Source: Betaproteobacteria bacterium (GTDB lineage Bacteria > Pseudomonadota > Gammaproteobacteria > Burkholderiales > SG8-39). Taken from it: DNA of 64,000 nucleotides. A program made the translations under genes and the position numbers. The stretch spans positions 16,584 through 80,583 of the forward strand of contig CANKAJ010000003.1 in the NCBI GenBank assembly GCA_947479645.1, given 5' to 3'. The notes under the pieces were generated by a model. That model saw only the letters and a list, made by a program, of their open reading frames with translations. It was not told the origin of the DNA and made no database searches. The number at the start of each line of letters is the position of its first letter. The stretch's first letter is position 1. Below are positions 21,193-31,817 of the stretch, piece by piece.

Positions 21193-21511
21193 AATCGCCT
21201 CCAGAGGATATACGCTTGGCAGTTTAGGCTATTTGCCATTACCGTTCAACCGCGTTGAACGCGGTGAATCGTGTCTCACACTCACTCATCAGCGAACTCG
21301 CGACGCGGATTTGCATGCGAATTTGCATGCATCATGCCCATCAAAATCTGTGTGGAAAAGGCCCTGTTTATGACCGTTTATGACCGGTCACACCCGCCAT
21401 TTCTTGATCCACCTCAAGTTGCTTGCAAATTGGCGCCACAAAGGTGCTTGCCAGCCTGCGCATTGTGTGCAAACGAGCATGAACTATGTGCATCCAACTC
21501 GATGCACTTCC

Positions 21512-22630
21512 ATGACTGCCAACACCACCGCCACCATCCTGATCATCGATGATGCTCCGGAAAACCTGCACGTGCTGGGCGAACTACTGAGACCGCTTTA
21601 CCGCGTGCTCGCGGCCACCTCCGGCGAAGCCGGCTTGCGTGTGGCGGGTGGAAAACCCAAACCTGACCTGATTCTGCTCGATGTCATGATGCCGGGAATG
21701 GACGGTTATGCAGTGCTGGCGCGTCTGCGCGAGAACCCGGCCACCCGCGATATCCCGGTGGTGTTCCTCACCGCGCTGTCCTCCCCGCAGGATGAAGAGC
21801 GCGGGCTGAAACTCGGCGCGGCCGACTACATCACCAAGCCCATCCAGCCCGCCATCGTCAATGCGCGTGTGCGCACGCAACTCCAAGCAAAGCAATCGCG
21901 CGACTGGATGGCAGACCAGAACGCGGCGCTCGAGGCCGAAGTGGCGCGGCGCATGTCCGAAAATGATCTGACCCAGCAAGTCGGCATTCGCGCGCTGGCG
22001 CACCTGGCCGAACTGCGCGACCCGGAGACCGGAAACCATATTTTGCGCACGTCGGGTTACGTGCGGCTGCTGGCGACTGGTTTGCAACATCATCCAAAAT
22101 TTTCAGCCGCGCTCAGCAAGCGCCAGATCGACCTGCTGGCCCGCTCAGCACCGCTGCATGACATCGGCAAGGTCGGCATTCCCGATCACATCCTGCTCAA
22201 GCCTGGCAAACTGACGCCGGACGAATGGGCCGTCATGCAGACGCACGCCAAACTGGGCAGCGACGCCATTGAGCAGGCCGAGCACGACATCGAGATACCG
22301 CTGGCGTTCCTGACCGTTGCCAAGGAAATTGCCCACTGGCATCACGAAAAATGGGACGGCAGCGGCTACCCCGACGGCCTCGCTGGCGAAGCCATTCCGC
22401 TGTCGGCACGCCTGATGGCCGTGGCCGACGTGTTCGATGCGCTGATTTCATCGCGTGTCTACAAACCGCCGATGAGCTTTGCAGAAGCCCGCGCCATCAT
22501 CGCTGCCGGGCGCGGCAAGCATTTTGATCCGGACATGATTGATGCCTTCCTGGCCGGATTCGACGATTTTGCAGCCATTGCCGAGCGCTTTCGGGACGAG
22601 AGCAGCGGGACCAGGCCGGCAAGTAATTGA
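21512..22630 (+). CDS. response regulator with HD-GYP phosphodiesterase domain (RpfG-like)
   Basis: REC: ILIIDDAPENLHVLGELL...LILLDVMMPGMDGY; HD-GYP: LHDIGKVGIPDHILLKPGKL, HHEKWDGSGYPDGL. Confidence 0.95.
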   Translation: MTANTTATILIIDDAPENLHVLGELLRPLYRVLAATSGEAGLRVAGGKPKPDLILLDVMMPGMDGYAVLARLRENPATRDIPVVFLTALSSPQDEERGLKLGAADYITKPIQPAIVNARVRTQLQAKQSRDWMADQNAALEAEVARRMSENDLTQQVGIRALAHLAELRDPETGNHILRTSGYVRLLATGLQHHPKFSAALSKRQIDLLARSAPLHDIGKVGIPDHILLKPGKLTPDEWAVMQTHAKLGSDAIEQAEHDIEIPLAFLTVAKEIAHWHHEKWDGSGYPDGLAGEAIPLSARLMAVADVFDALISSRVYKPPMSFAEARAIIAAGRGKHFDPDMIDAFLAGFDDFAAIAERFRDESSGTRPASN

Positions 22631-22663
22631 CGCGCCTGGCCAGATTGAAAATCGCACAAGACC

Positions 22664-24385
22664 ATGGCCCCGATTACAAAATCGAAGTCTGCGAATTCCC
22701 GCACCCTCGCGCAGGAATTGCGCCGCCTCATCCTGCTGTCGGCGCTGCCCCTGACGCTGATCATCGCCACGCAAAGCTTTTGGGTTTATCACACCGCAAT
22801 CGAACAGGCGCAGGAATTTCTGCGCGATTACGCCGTCGATATTGAAAACGACGCAACGCGGTTTTTCGGGGATACCGCGCGCGGACTGAATATGATCGCC
22901 GGGCGTCCCGCTGTGATCAGGATGGACCCGGCGCATTGCGACCCGGGCTTGGGCGATCTGATTGCAATCCGGACGCGCTACGCCAATACCAACGTCACGG
23001 ATCGCAACGGCTGGGTCATCTGCGGCGCGACGCCGCCGACCGGCGGCCCGCGTTCGATCAATGTCTCGGAGCGTGACTGGTTCCAGGCCGCCATGGCGGG
23101 ACAACCGTTTGCGCTCGGCGCAGCGCGCAAGGGGCCGATTTTCGGTCGCTGGGTCATCACCGCCGCGGCGCCGGTAAAAACAGGCAGTGGCAACATCGTC
23201 GGGGTGGTTTCAGTTGCCATTGATCTGGAGAAATGGTTTGAGTCGACTGATCAGCCGACACTGGCGCCTGCCACGATTCAGGGCATCATCGACCAGACCG
23301 GCATGGTGATCATGCGAACGCCGGAGCCTGAAAAATGGGTGGGCACCGCCAATCCCGATCGGCAGTTGCTCGACAGGATGATCAGCGTTCGCAACGGGAC
23401 CTTCAACGCGAAAGGCAGGCAAGGATTCGAGCGCATCTGGTCGGTCAAATCGATCCCGAATACGAACTGGATCGCATTTGCCGGCGTTAGCGCCAATCTC
23501 GCCCTCGCGACGCCGACCCGTTACGCGGCGCTTGCGGCAATCGCTCTCGCGATCATTCTGCTCACAGTCATTTTCCTGTCCATTCTCTCTTTGCGCAGGA
23601 TTTCCTCATCCATCGCCGCGCTTGCCACGACTTCCCAGAAAGTCACCTCCGGGGACCGCAGCGCCCGTGCCGCAATCAGCGGGCCCCATGAAATAACCAC
23701 CGTCGCGCGGCAATTCAACCGCATGCTGGATGCGCTCGAACAGAATGAGCAGGCCCTGCGCGAGAGCGAGTCCCGCTGGAAATTCGCCATCGAAGGATCA
23801 GGCGACGGCCTGTGGGACTGGAACGTGGCGGAAAGCACGGTATTTTTCAGCGAGCGCTGGAAGGAAATGCTCGGCTATTCCGAAGACGAAGTCGGCAATG
23901 GGCTGGAGGAATGGGAGATGCGCATCCACCCTGATGACAAGCCACTCACCCTCGTCACGGTGCAGGCCCATCTCGAGGGCAGGACGCCGATGTACAACAG
24001 TGAACACCGCGTCCGCTGCAAGGATGGCAGTTACAAATGGATACTCGACCGCGGCATGATTATCAGCCGCAACGAAGACGGAAAACCCTTGCGCATGATC
24101 GGTACGCACGCCGATATCACCGCAAAAAGACTGACCATAGAGGCACTGCAACGGCAAGGCCAGCAACTGCTGCAACGCAATGAAGATCTCGACCACTTCA
24201 ACCGTGTCATGGTCGGTCGTGAGCTGGACATGATTGATCTGAAGCGGCAGGTGAATGCGCTGTCGCTCGAACTCGGGCGCGCGGCGCCGTTCAACCTGGA
24301 CTTCTCCGACCCACCGCCATCCCCGCCCGCCCCGACCTGCGAGGTGAAGGATGCAAGCCCGCTCGCCGCGGGAGCGCCGCGATGA
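22664..24385 (+). CDS. membrane Cache-HAMP-PAS sensor protein without recognizable output domain
   Basis: N-terminal TM, dCache-like periplasmic region, second TM, HAMP-like RRISSSIAALATTSQKVTSGDRSARA, PAS with PAC, tail HFNRVMVGRELDMIDLKRQVNAL. Confidence 0.8.
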   Translation: MAPITKSKSANSRTLAQELRRLILLSALPLTLIIATQSFWVYHTAIEQAQEFLRDYAVDIENDATRFFGDTARGLNMIAGRPAVIRMDPAHCDPGLGDLIAIRTRYANTNVTDRNGWVICGATPPTGGPRSINVSERDWFQAAMAGQPFALGAARKGPIFGRWVITAAAPVKTGSGNIVGVVSVAIDLEKWFESTDQPTLAPATIQGIIDQTGMVIMRTPEPEKWVGTANPDRQLLDRMISVRNGTFNAKGRQGFERIWSVKSIPNTNWIAFAGVSANLALATPTRYAALAAIALAIILLTVIFLSILSLRRISSSIAALATTSQKVTSGDRSARAAISGPHEITTVARQFNRMLDALEQNEQALRESESRWKFAIEGSGDGLWDWNVAESTVFFSERWKEMLGYSEDEVGNGLEEWEMRIHPDDKPLTLVTVQAHLEGRTPMYNSEHRVRCKDGSYKWILDRGMIISRNEDGKPLRMIGTHADITAKRLTIEALQRQGQQLLQRNEDLDHFNRVMVGRELDMIDLKRQVNALSLELGRAAPFNLDFSDPPPSPPAPTCEVKDASPLAAGAPR

Positions 24386-24401
24386 GCGCGCTCTGGTCGA
24401 A

Positions 24402-24623
24402 CTACCGCTGTGCGGCCCGGTCGAGTTTTGCCAGCAAGCGCAGACCGCGTTTTGCGTCGCCGCGCGCAGCGCGAATGCGGAAGCGCGCTTCGGCGTCGAA
24501 CTCGGCCAATGCGGCAATGGAGAACTCCTCGATCAGCTTGTTCATGCTGACGCTGCGTGTCGTGGCGAGATGCTTGAGCCGCTCGTGTGTATCGTCGGGC
24601 ATGCGAATGGTGAGGGTAGCCAT
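24402..24623 (-). CDS. ribbon-helix-helix antitoxin-like protein
   Basis: MATLTIRMPDDTHERLKHLATTRSVSMNKLIEEFSIAALAEFDAEARF; RHH/Arc pattern. Confidence 0.85.
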   Translation of the reverse strand: MATLTIRMPDDTHERLKHLATTRSVSMNKLIEEFSIAALAEFDAEARFRIRAARGDAKRGLRLLAKLDRAAQR

Positions 24624-24627
24624 GTTT

Positions 24628-25047
24628 TCACTCCTTGATGAAACGCTCCGGGCGCAGGATGCGCAAATTCGGAAAGCGCAATTGCGCGCCCCCGAAATCC
24701 CGGATGTTGCGCGTAATCAGCGCGTCCGCGGCACCCGCGACCGCCAGCTCGAGCACGTGATTGTCGGTCTCGTCGGGCAGGTTCGGCCGCCACAAATAGT
24801 AGATGCGGGTCCAGCGGCAGGCGCGCAGGAATGCGTCGAGCAGCGCTTCGCGCTCGGGCGCCGACAGGACGCAGCCGCGAAACAGCTCCCGGCGCGAAAG
24901 CACGGATTCGAACTCGCTGTAAAGCGCCGTTCCCATGAGCGGTCGGTGTACGCCCGCCAGACAGCGCCGCAGCACTTCGCGGCTTGCGCCGCCAGGGCCA
25001 AGCAGCGCCGCAACGAAAACATCGGTATCGACGACAACGGTTGCCAT
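24628..25047 (-). CDS. putative toxin component, PIN family
   Basis: MATVVVDTDVFVAALLGPGGASREVLRRCLAG...DETDNHVLELAVAGAADALITRNIRDF. Confidence 0.88.
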   Translation of the reverse strand: MATVVVDTDVFVAALLGPGGASREVLRRCLAGVHRPLMGTALYSEFESVLSRRELFRGCVLSAPEREALLDAFLRACRWTRIYYLWRPNLPDETDNHVLELAVAGAADALITRNIRDFGGAQLRFPNLRILRPERFIKE

Positions 25048-25109
25048 GGAAAAATGATAGCACATACGCTATCAGCTTTCAGCCGCCCAGTCACACGGTG
25101 GCCCACCGC

Positions 25110-27551
25110 ATGACCCCACCACTTCTTTCCCCGGCCCTTGCGCTGCTCGCCACCCTGCTGGGGCTGTCGGCATTGCTGGGGTGGACCTTGGATATCGACG
25201 CCCTCAAGCAGGGCCTGGCCACGAGCGTCGCCATGAATCCCGCCACGGCCGTGTGCATGACGCTGCTCGGGCTTGAAGCGGTGCGCATGAATGCATGGAA
25301 CGCGCATGCCGCCCTCGCCAAAGCCGGGCAACTGGTCATCCTTGTGGTGATCGCCGCCGGTCTGGGCAAGCTCTGCGATCTCATCTTCGGCACCTCCTTC
25401 GCCATCGATCAAATGCTCTTTGGCGCCGCGCTCAACGCGGAGTCGCGCTTCCCGAGCAGAATGGCGCCCAATACGGCGGCCTGCCTGGTATTGCTCGGCG
25501 TGGCCATGCAGTTCATGCGTGGCGGCACGGACAGTCGCGTGCGTAACGCACAACTGCTCGCCATGCTGGCCCTGCTGGCTGGATTGCTGGCCCTGGCCGG
25601 CAACCTGTTCAGCGTCCGGGAACTGTCCGGGCCGTTGCAGTACATCCCCATGGCGGTCAACACGGCGGTCGCCATCTGTTGCATTGGCGCAAGCATCCTG
25701 TCGTCCAGCCCGCGAAAAGGCCTGATGAAGTTTTTCCGGTGGGAATCGATCCAGACCCGGGTGACCGTGGCTTCAATGGCCATCTTTGTGACAGGCGTCT
25801 GGTCACTGACGCTCTATTCCAGCTCGGTGTTGCGCGATGATTTGCAGCGCCAGTTGGGCGCGCAGCAGTTTGCGACGGTTTCAGTGCTGGCCGAGGAAAT
25901 CGATCAGGACATGGGCGACCGTTTCAGCGCGCTAGAAACCATCGCCGCGGAAATCACCCCGGCCATGCTGGCCAATGCGACAGTCCTGCAGCGGCTCCTG
26001 CAAAGTCGCCCCATATTTAACCGTCTTTTTAACGGCGGCGTTTTCGCCACCCGCCTCGATGGAATCTCGATCGCCGCCATGCCGCTGGAGGCACGACGGC
26101 TCAGCGTCGATTACGCGGAAAGAGATTTCATGGTCGCGGCGCTCAAGGAGGGCAAGCTGGCAGTAGGCCGGCCAACCCTCGGCAGGGTGCTGAAGGTGCC
26201 GACTTTCGGCATGGCAGTGCCCATCCGCAATCCCGAGGGCAAAACGATCGGGGTACTGGTCGGCGCGACCGATCTCTCGCAGCCCGGCTTTCTGAATCGT
26301 ATTTTCACAAAGACCTATGGCAAGACCGGCGACCTCTATCTGATCGCGCCACAGCACCGGCTGATCGTCAACGCCACCGACAAGAGCCGTGTCATGGAGA
26401 CCTTGCCCGCGGCGGGAAAGAATCCGGGCCTCGACCGCTTTATCGGGGGTTACGACGGCTCCGATCTGTACGTCAATGCGATTGGCGTGGAAGTCCTGAC
26501 GACGGCCAAGCACATGTCGGTGACCGATTGGTACCTGGCGATCGCAATGCCCACCGAAGAAGCCTTCGCCCCGATCCGCGAGCTGAATCAGCGCTACCTG
26601 CTGAGCGCGTTGCTCCTCACCGTGCTGGCGGGCGCCTTGACCTGGTGGTTGATGCGACGCCAACTCGCGCCGCTGTTCGCCACCGTGCATACGCTGGCTG
26701 GCCTGGCGGACTCAGATCGGCCGATGCCGCCCCTGCCCGTGGTAAGTCAGGATGAAATCGGCGAACTGATCGGCGCCTTCAATGGCCTGCTGGAAAAGTT
26801 GGCGCGGCGCACCGCCGATTTGGCCGAGAGTGCAGCGCGCTATGAACGCGCCGTCAACGGCATCAACGACGGCGTCTGGGAGTGGATTCCGGCGACCGGC
26901 GAGGACTACCTGTCGCCGCGCTGGAAGGCGCTGCTCGGTTATGAAGATCATGAATTGCCCAACGTGCAGGGAACGTTCTTCCACCAGATTCATGCCGAAG
27001 ACCTCGGGAAGGTGCAAGAGGCGGTTCGCGCGCATCTCGAAGAGCGCAAGCCTTTTCAGGTCGAGTTTCGCATGCGCCACAAGAGCGGCGAATACCGCTG
27101 GTTCTCCTCGCGCGGCAATACCGAGTGGGATGAACAAGGTCGGCCGTTACGCATGGCGGGGGCCATTTCCGACATCACCGAACGCAAAGAGGCCGAGGCG
27201 GCGCTGCAGGCAATCAACGCTCGGCGTGCCGCCGAACAGGCCGCCGCCCTCGAAGCCCAGCGCCAGTCGCGGCTGGCGGCGCTGAACCTGCTGGAGGACG
27301 CCCGCGCGGCCCGCGCCCAGACCGAGGCCGCGGCGGCGGCCCTGGCTAGGCGCAACGAAGAACTCAGCCGCTTCAACAGCGTGGCGGTCGACCGCGAGCT
27401 AGACATGATCGCGCTGAAAAAACAGGTCAACGCGCTGGCGCGTGAACTCGGACGAGCCGAACCGTTCAACCTGGCCTTCGCCGCCTCGCTGCCGGGCGCC
27501 GGCAGCGAGGCGACAGATTCACTTCCGCCCGCCGCAGGAAAGCAAACATGA
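25110..27551 (+). CDS. membrane Cache-HAMP-PAS sensor protein without recognizable output domain
   Basis: N-terminal multi-TM region, Cache-like domain, HAMP-like, PAS/PAC, coiled coil, tail [33 protein letters not shown]. Confidence 0.8.
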   Translation: MTPPLLSPALALLATLLGLSALLGWTLDIDALKQGLATSVAMNPATAVCMTLLGLEAVRMNAWNAHAALAKAGQLVILVVIAAGLGKLCDLIFGTSFAIDQMLFGAALNAESRFPSRMAPNTAACLVLLGVAMQFMRGGTDSRVRNAQLLAMLALLAGLLALAGNLFSVRELSGPLQYIPMAVNTAVAICCIGASILSSSPRKGLMKFFRWESIQTRVTVASMAIFVTGVWSLTLYSSSVLRDDLQRQLGAQQFATVSVLAEEIDQDMGDRFSALETIAAEITPAMLANATVLQRLLQSRPIFNRLFNGGVFATRLDGISIAAMPLEARRLSVDYAERDFMVAALKEGKLAVGRPTLGRVLKVPTFGMAVPIRNPEGKTIGVLVGATDLSQPGFLNRIFTKTYGKTGDLYLIAPQHRLIVNATDKSRVMETLPAAGKNPGLDRFIGGYDGSDLYVNAIGVEVLTTAKHMSVTDWYLAIAMPTEEAFAPIRELNQRYLLSALLLTVLAGALTWWLMRRQLAPLFATVHTLAGLADSDRPMPPLPVVSQDEIGELIGAFNGLLEKLARRTADLAESAARYERAVNGINDGVWEWIPATGEDYLSPRWKALLGYEDHELPNVQGTFFHQIHAEDLGKVQEAVRAHLEERKPFQVEFRMRHKSGEYRWFSSRGNTEWDEQGRPLRMAGAISDITERKEAEAALQAINARRAAEQAAALEAQRQSRLAALNLLEDARAARAQTEAAAAALARRNEELSRFNSVAVDRELDMIALKKQVNALARELGRAEPFNLAFAASLPGAGSEATDSLPPAAGKQT

Positions 27552-30500
27552 GCGCGCACCCGCCCGCCGAGACCAGCGACAAGGCGACCAACACGGCCGC
27601 CCGCGCGCCGGTCGATGTGCTGCGCGTCGTGCTCGCCTACGCCATCTTCGCCAGCCTGTGGATACTGCTTTCCGACACGGCGGTCAGCTGGCTGTTCAGC
27701 GACCCGGCCCGGATTGTCCTGGTCAGCACGATAAAGGGTTGGCTGTTCGTCGTCGTCACCTCAGTGCTGCTCTACGTTCTGATACGCCGCCTGCGTGACC
27801 AGGCCCTAGCCGGGGCGCGACAGGAACTTGCCGCACAGGCGGAGGCGGCGGGCGCCCAGCAGTTGCTGGCCGCAATCGCCGACAACTCGTCCGATGCCAT
27901 CTTCGCCAAGGACCGCGAAGGCCGCTACCTGCTCGCCAATCGCTCGGTCGAACGCGTCATCGGCAAGACGGCAGCGCAGATAGTGGGTCAGGACGATTCG
28001 GCGCTCTTTCCGCTGCAGGCCGAAATGATTCGCGCCAACGACCGCCGCGTGATGGACGAGAACCGCCGCATGACCTACGAGGAAACCATCGACACTGTCG
28101 AGGGCGAGCGCACTTTCCTGGCCACCAAGGGGCCGCTGCGCGATGCGCGGGGGCAGGTCAGCGGAATGTTCGGCATTTCCCGCGACATCACAGAACGCCA
28201 CCAGGCCGCCCTCCAACTAGCCAAAAGCCAAGGGCACCTGGAGCGCCTCAGCCGGCTCTACCTCACTCTCAGCCAAAGCAACCAGGCCATCGTGCGCTGC
28301 GATAGCGAGAATGCCTTGTTCCCGCAAATCTGTCGCGAAGCGGTCAACTTTGGCGGCCTGAAAATGGCGTGGATCGGCCTGGCGGATGAAACCGGGCAAA
28401 AGGTCGTGCCTGTCGCCTCGTTTGGCGACGCCAACGACTATCTGACAAACGCCCTCATCTCGATGGATGCCGAAAATCCGCGCGGCCAGGGCCCGACAGC
28501 CACCGCAATCCGGGAAAACCAGCCTGTGTGGTGCCAGGATTTTCTTCACGACCTGCGCACCGCGCCCTGGCATGAGCGCGGCGCACGCGCCGGATGGATG
28601 GCCTCGGCAGCCTTGCCGCTGCGCCGCAAGGGCGTCGCCGTCGGCGCCTTGACCCTGTACGCGGGCGAAGCGGATTTCTTCGACGACCCGATCCAAAAGC
28701 TGCTGATTGAGATGGCCACCGATGTCAGTTTCGCCATGGACAGCTATGCCGCGGCGACTGAGCGCAAGGCGGCCGAGGCGCGTCGCCTTGAAAGCGAAGC
28801 GCTGCGCATCAGCGAACAGGCCGCCGCCCTCGAAGCGCAGCGCCGTTCAGAGCTGGCGGCGCTGAACCTGCTGGAGGACACCCGAGCAGCCCGCGCTGAC
28901 GCCGAGGCGGCGGCCATGGCGCTCGCGACCAGCGAGGCGCGCAGTCGCGCCGTCACCCAGACGGCCTTCGATGCCATCGTCACTTCGGACAGCGAGGGCA
29001 ATATCGCCGGCTGGAATAACGGCGCGCAGCGCATGTTCGGCTACGCCGAGGCCCAGGTCATGGGGCAACCGATGACGCTGCTGATGCCGCAACGCTATCG
29101 CGAAGGACATCTGGCGGGAATGAATCGCCTGCGTGCCGGCGAGACGATGCGCCACTCGGGCAAGACCATTGAATTGCATGGGCTGCGCCAGGACCGCAGC
29201 GAGTTTCCGCTCGAATTCACCCTTGCACGATGGGAGAGCGACTCGGACTGGTTCGTCACCGCCATCATGAGCGACATCAGCGAACGCAAGGCCGCCGAAG
29301 ATCAGTTGCGCAAGCTGTCGCAGGCGGTGGAGCAAAGCCCGGAGAGCATCCTGATCACCGATGTCAACGCGCACATCGAATACGTCAATCAGGCCTTTGT
29401 CGATTCGACCGGCTACAGCCGCGAGGAACTGCTCGGCAAGAACCCGCGCGTGCTGCACTCGGGCAAGACACCACCCGAGGCCTACGCGGAGATGTGGCGC
29501 GAACTGGGCAACGGCCGGCCGTGGAAGGGCCATTTGCACAACCGCAGAAAAGACGGCAGCGAATATGACGAGTTCGCCATCATCACGCCGTTGCGCGGGC
29601 CCGATGGGACGGTGACGCACTACGTGGGGGTTAAGGACGACGTCACCGAGAAGAAACGCATCGGCGAGGAACTCGACCGGTATCGTTTCCACCTTGTAGA
29701 GTTGGTGAATACGCGCACGACGGAGCTGAATTTCGCACGCCAGCAAGCTGACGCGGCCAATCTGGCCAAAAGCGCCTTTCTCGCCAACATGAGCCACGAG
29801 ATCCGCACACCGATGAACGCGATCATCGGGCTCTCCCATCTGATGCGGCGAAGCGGCGTGACGCCGGAACAGGCGCAGAGGCTGGACAAGATCGATGGCG
29901 CCGGACGACACCTGCTGTCCATCATCAATGACATCCTCGACCTGTCCAAAATCGAGGCTGACCGGCTGCAGCTGGAAAGCACTGACTTTCACCTGAGTGA
30001 CATACTCGATGCCGTCGCATCCATCATCACCGAGCCGGCCCGCGACAAGGGACTGCATATCGAAGTCGACGCCGGCAGCGTGCCTCGGTGGTTGCATGGT
30101 GATCCGACGCGGGTACGCCAGGCCTTTCTCAACTATGCCGGCAATGCGGTCAAGTTTACCGACAAGGGCACGATCAGCCTGCGTGCCAGGCTATTACGCA
30201 ACGAAAGTCTGCCCGGGGCGCCGGAACACAAGGCGGGCGAATTGCTGGTGCGCTTCGAGGTCCAGGATACCGGCATCGGCATCCCCTCCGAGATGAGGGG
30301 CCGCTTGTTTCGCGCGTTCGAGCAGGGTGATGCTTCGACAGCGCGCACTTTCGGCGGCAGCGGCCTCGGGCTGGCGATCAGCCGGCGGCTGGCGCGCCTG
30401 ATGGGCGGCGATGTCGGTGTCGACAGCGAACCCGGGATGGGCAGCACCTTCTGGTTCACCGCCCGACTGCAACCGGGTCTTGGCGCCCAGCCCGCTGAAA

Positions 30501-31639
30501 CGGCGGCATCCAAGACAAAGGATGTCGAGCAGCAATTGCTTCTGCGCCATCGCGGCGCACGCATCCTGCTGGCGGAAGACAACCCCATCAATCGCGAGGT
30601 TGCAGGGGAACTGCTGCTCGCCGTGGGTATGGTGGTGGATACCGCGGAAGATGGGCGGCTGGCGGTGGCGATGGCACAAGCCCATCCCTACGATCTGATT
30701 CTGATGGACATTCAGATGCCGCATATGGACGGGCTGACAGCGGCCCGTGCCATCCGTACTTTACCGGGCTGGGAGAGTCGACCAATACTGGCATTGACCG
30801 CCGATGCTTTCGAAGAGGATCGCAGCGCCAGCGCGGCTGCAGGCATGAATGACTTCATCGTCAAGCCGGTGGACCCGGCCCTGCTCTATGCCAAGTTGCT
30901 GCAATGGCTGCCTATCAGGTCCGGCGACCACTCCGACGATGCCGCTGCAGCAATGCCTGCCCGCGTTCGAATACCGGCTACAGCGCCGGTATTCGAACGC
31001 GACCTCAAAGCAACGCTCGCCGGCCTGGCCAGCGAGTTCGACCTTGACGTGGAGCGAGGCCTGACGTTGATGGGTGGCGATGCCGTCAAGTACCTCGAAC
31101 TGCTGTGCCGGTTCGCCGAGACACATGCCGATGACATGACACGGCTGGCTGCGAGCCTGGCCAAAGGCGACCAGGAAACCGCCCGACGGCTGGTGCACAC
31201 CCTCAAGGGCACGGCAGGCATGTTTGGCTTTGCCAGGCTGAGGGAAAGGGTGGTGAGACTGGAAGCAACGCTGCGGGAAAATCCACCAGGCAGCCAGCGC
31301 GACGCCAGAATGCGCCCTGACATGGATGCCATCAGCCTCGATCTTGCTGCCCTGGTCGGGGCGCTGCCACCGCCCGCCGCAGTGCCTGCTGCAAAGGGCG
31401 GCGCGCCGCTGTCGCTGCAAGCCCTGCGCTCCGTGCTCGACCAGCTCGACACACTGCTGGCGCAGAGCGACACCGGCGCCATCGCGCTGTTCGAAAAAAA
31501 TGCCGCCACGCTGTGCGCCAGGCTGGGCAAGCCCGGCGCGCAACTCGCGCGCGCGATCGGGCAGTTTGAGTTCGAGGCAGCGAGGAATACATTGCGCTTG
31601 GCACGGCTGCAGCTTGCAGAACCGGAGCAGGGAAAATGA
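27548..31639 (+). CDS. hybrid sensor histidine kinase (2 TM, PAS, GAF, PAS, PAS, HisKA, HATPase, REC, HPt)
   Basis: [24 protein letters not shown]-box; [40 protein letters not shown]...[14 protein letters not shown]; HPt [19 protein letters not shown] overlap with the upstream gene. Confidence 0.95.
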   Translation: MSAHPPAETSDKATNTAARAPVDVLRVVLAYAIFASLWILLSDTAVSWLFSDPARIVLVSTIKGWLFVVVTSVLLYVLIRRLRDQALAGARQELAAQAEAAGAQQLLAAIADNSSDAIFAKDREGRYLLANRSVERVIGKTAAQIVGQDDSALFPLQAEMIRANDRRVMDENRRMTYEETIDTVEGERTFLATKGPLRDARGQVSGMFGISRDITERHQAALQLAKSQGHLERLSRLYLTLSQSNQAIVRCDSENALFPQICREAVNFGGLKMAWIGLADETGQKVVPVASFGDANDYLTNALISMDAENPRGQGPTATAIRENQPVWCQDFLHDLRTAPWHERGARAGWMASAALPLRRKGVAVGALTLYAGEADFFDDPIQKLLIEMATDVSFAMDSYAAATERKAAEARRLESEALRISEQAAALEAQRRSELAALNLLEDTRAARADAEAAAMALATSEARSRAVTQTAFDAIVTSDSEGNIAGWNNGAQRMFGYAEAQVMGQPMTLLMPQRYREGHLAGMNRLRAGETMRHSGKTIELHGLRQDRSEFPLEFTLARWESDSDWFVTAIMSDISERKAAEDQLRKLSQAVEQSPESILITDVNAHIEYVNQAFVDSTGYSREELLGKNPRVLHSGKTPPEAYAEMWRELGNGRPWKGHLHNRRKDGSEYDEFAIITPLRGPDGTVTHYVGVKDDVTEKKRIGEELDRYRFHLVELVNTRTTELNFARQQADAANLAKSAFLANMSHEIRTPMNAIIGLSHLMRRSGVTPEQAQRLDKIDGAGRHLLSIINDILDLSKIEADRLQLESTDFHLSDILDAVASIITEPARDKGLHIEVDAGSVPRWLHGDPTRVRQAFLNYAGNAVKFTDKGTISLRARLLRNESLPGAPEHKAGELLVRFEVQDTGIGIPSEMRGRLFRAFEQGDASTARTFGGSGLGLAISRRLARLMGGDVGVDSEPGMGSTFWFTARLQPGLGAQPAETAASKTKDVEQQLLLRHRGARILLAEDNPINREVAGELLLAVGMVVDTAEDGRLAVAMAQAHPYDLILMDIQMPHMDGLTAARAIRTLPGWESRPILALTADAFEEDRSASAAAGMNDFIVKPVDPALLYAKLLQWLPIRSGDHSDDAAAAMPARVRIPATAPVFERDLKATLAGLASEFDLDVERGLTLMGGDAVKYLELLCRFAETHADDMTRLAASLAKGDQETARRLVHTLKGTAGMFGFARLRERVVRLEATLRENPPGSQRDARMRPDMDAISLDLAALVGALPPPAAVPAAKGGAPLSLQALRSVLDQLDTLLAQSDTGAIALFEKNAATLCARLGKPGAQLARAIGQFEFEAARNTLRLARLQLAEPEQGK

Positions 31640-31803
31640 TTGTTGCGTTAAGCCGTTTTACCATTCGCTGCAACGATGAGCAAAGCTACCGCCAATGGCA
31701 CCGCGAACATGCCTGCCATGAGGCGCACAAGAGCATTCCCAAGGAACTCAAACTGGTACCCGGCAGCGCCGAGGTCCGGTTGCTTGAAATATTCACTGAT
31801 TGA
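31636..31803 (+). CDS. small protein of unknown function (55 aa)
   Basis: [59 protein letters not shown] overlap with the hybrid kinase stop. Not in ORF track (<60 aa). Confidence 0.55.
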   Translation: MIVALSRFTIRCNDEQSYRQWHREHACHEAHKSIPKELKLVPGSAEVRLLEIFTD

Positions 31804-31817
31804 CAAAGGAAAACCCT

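Noticed and set aside
21370-21391. CGTTTATGAC direct repeat near the HD-GYP regulator
   Set aside because: Only two copies of a short AT-rich motif; not distinguishable from chance.
24382-25113. 243-aa plus-strand ORF
   Set aside because: Overlaps the RHH and PIN genes in antisense; the minus-strand genes have clear family motifs and tight TA spacing.
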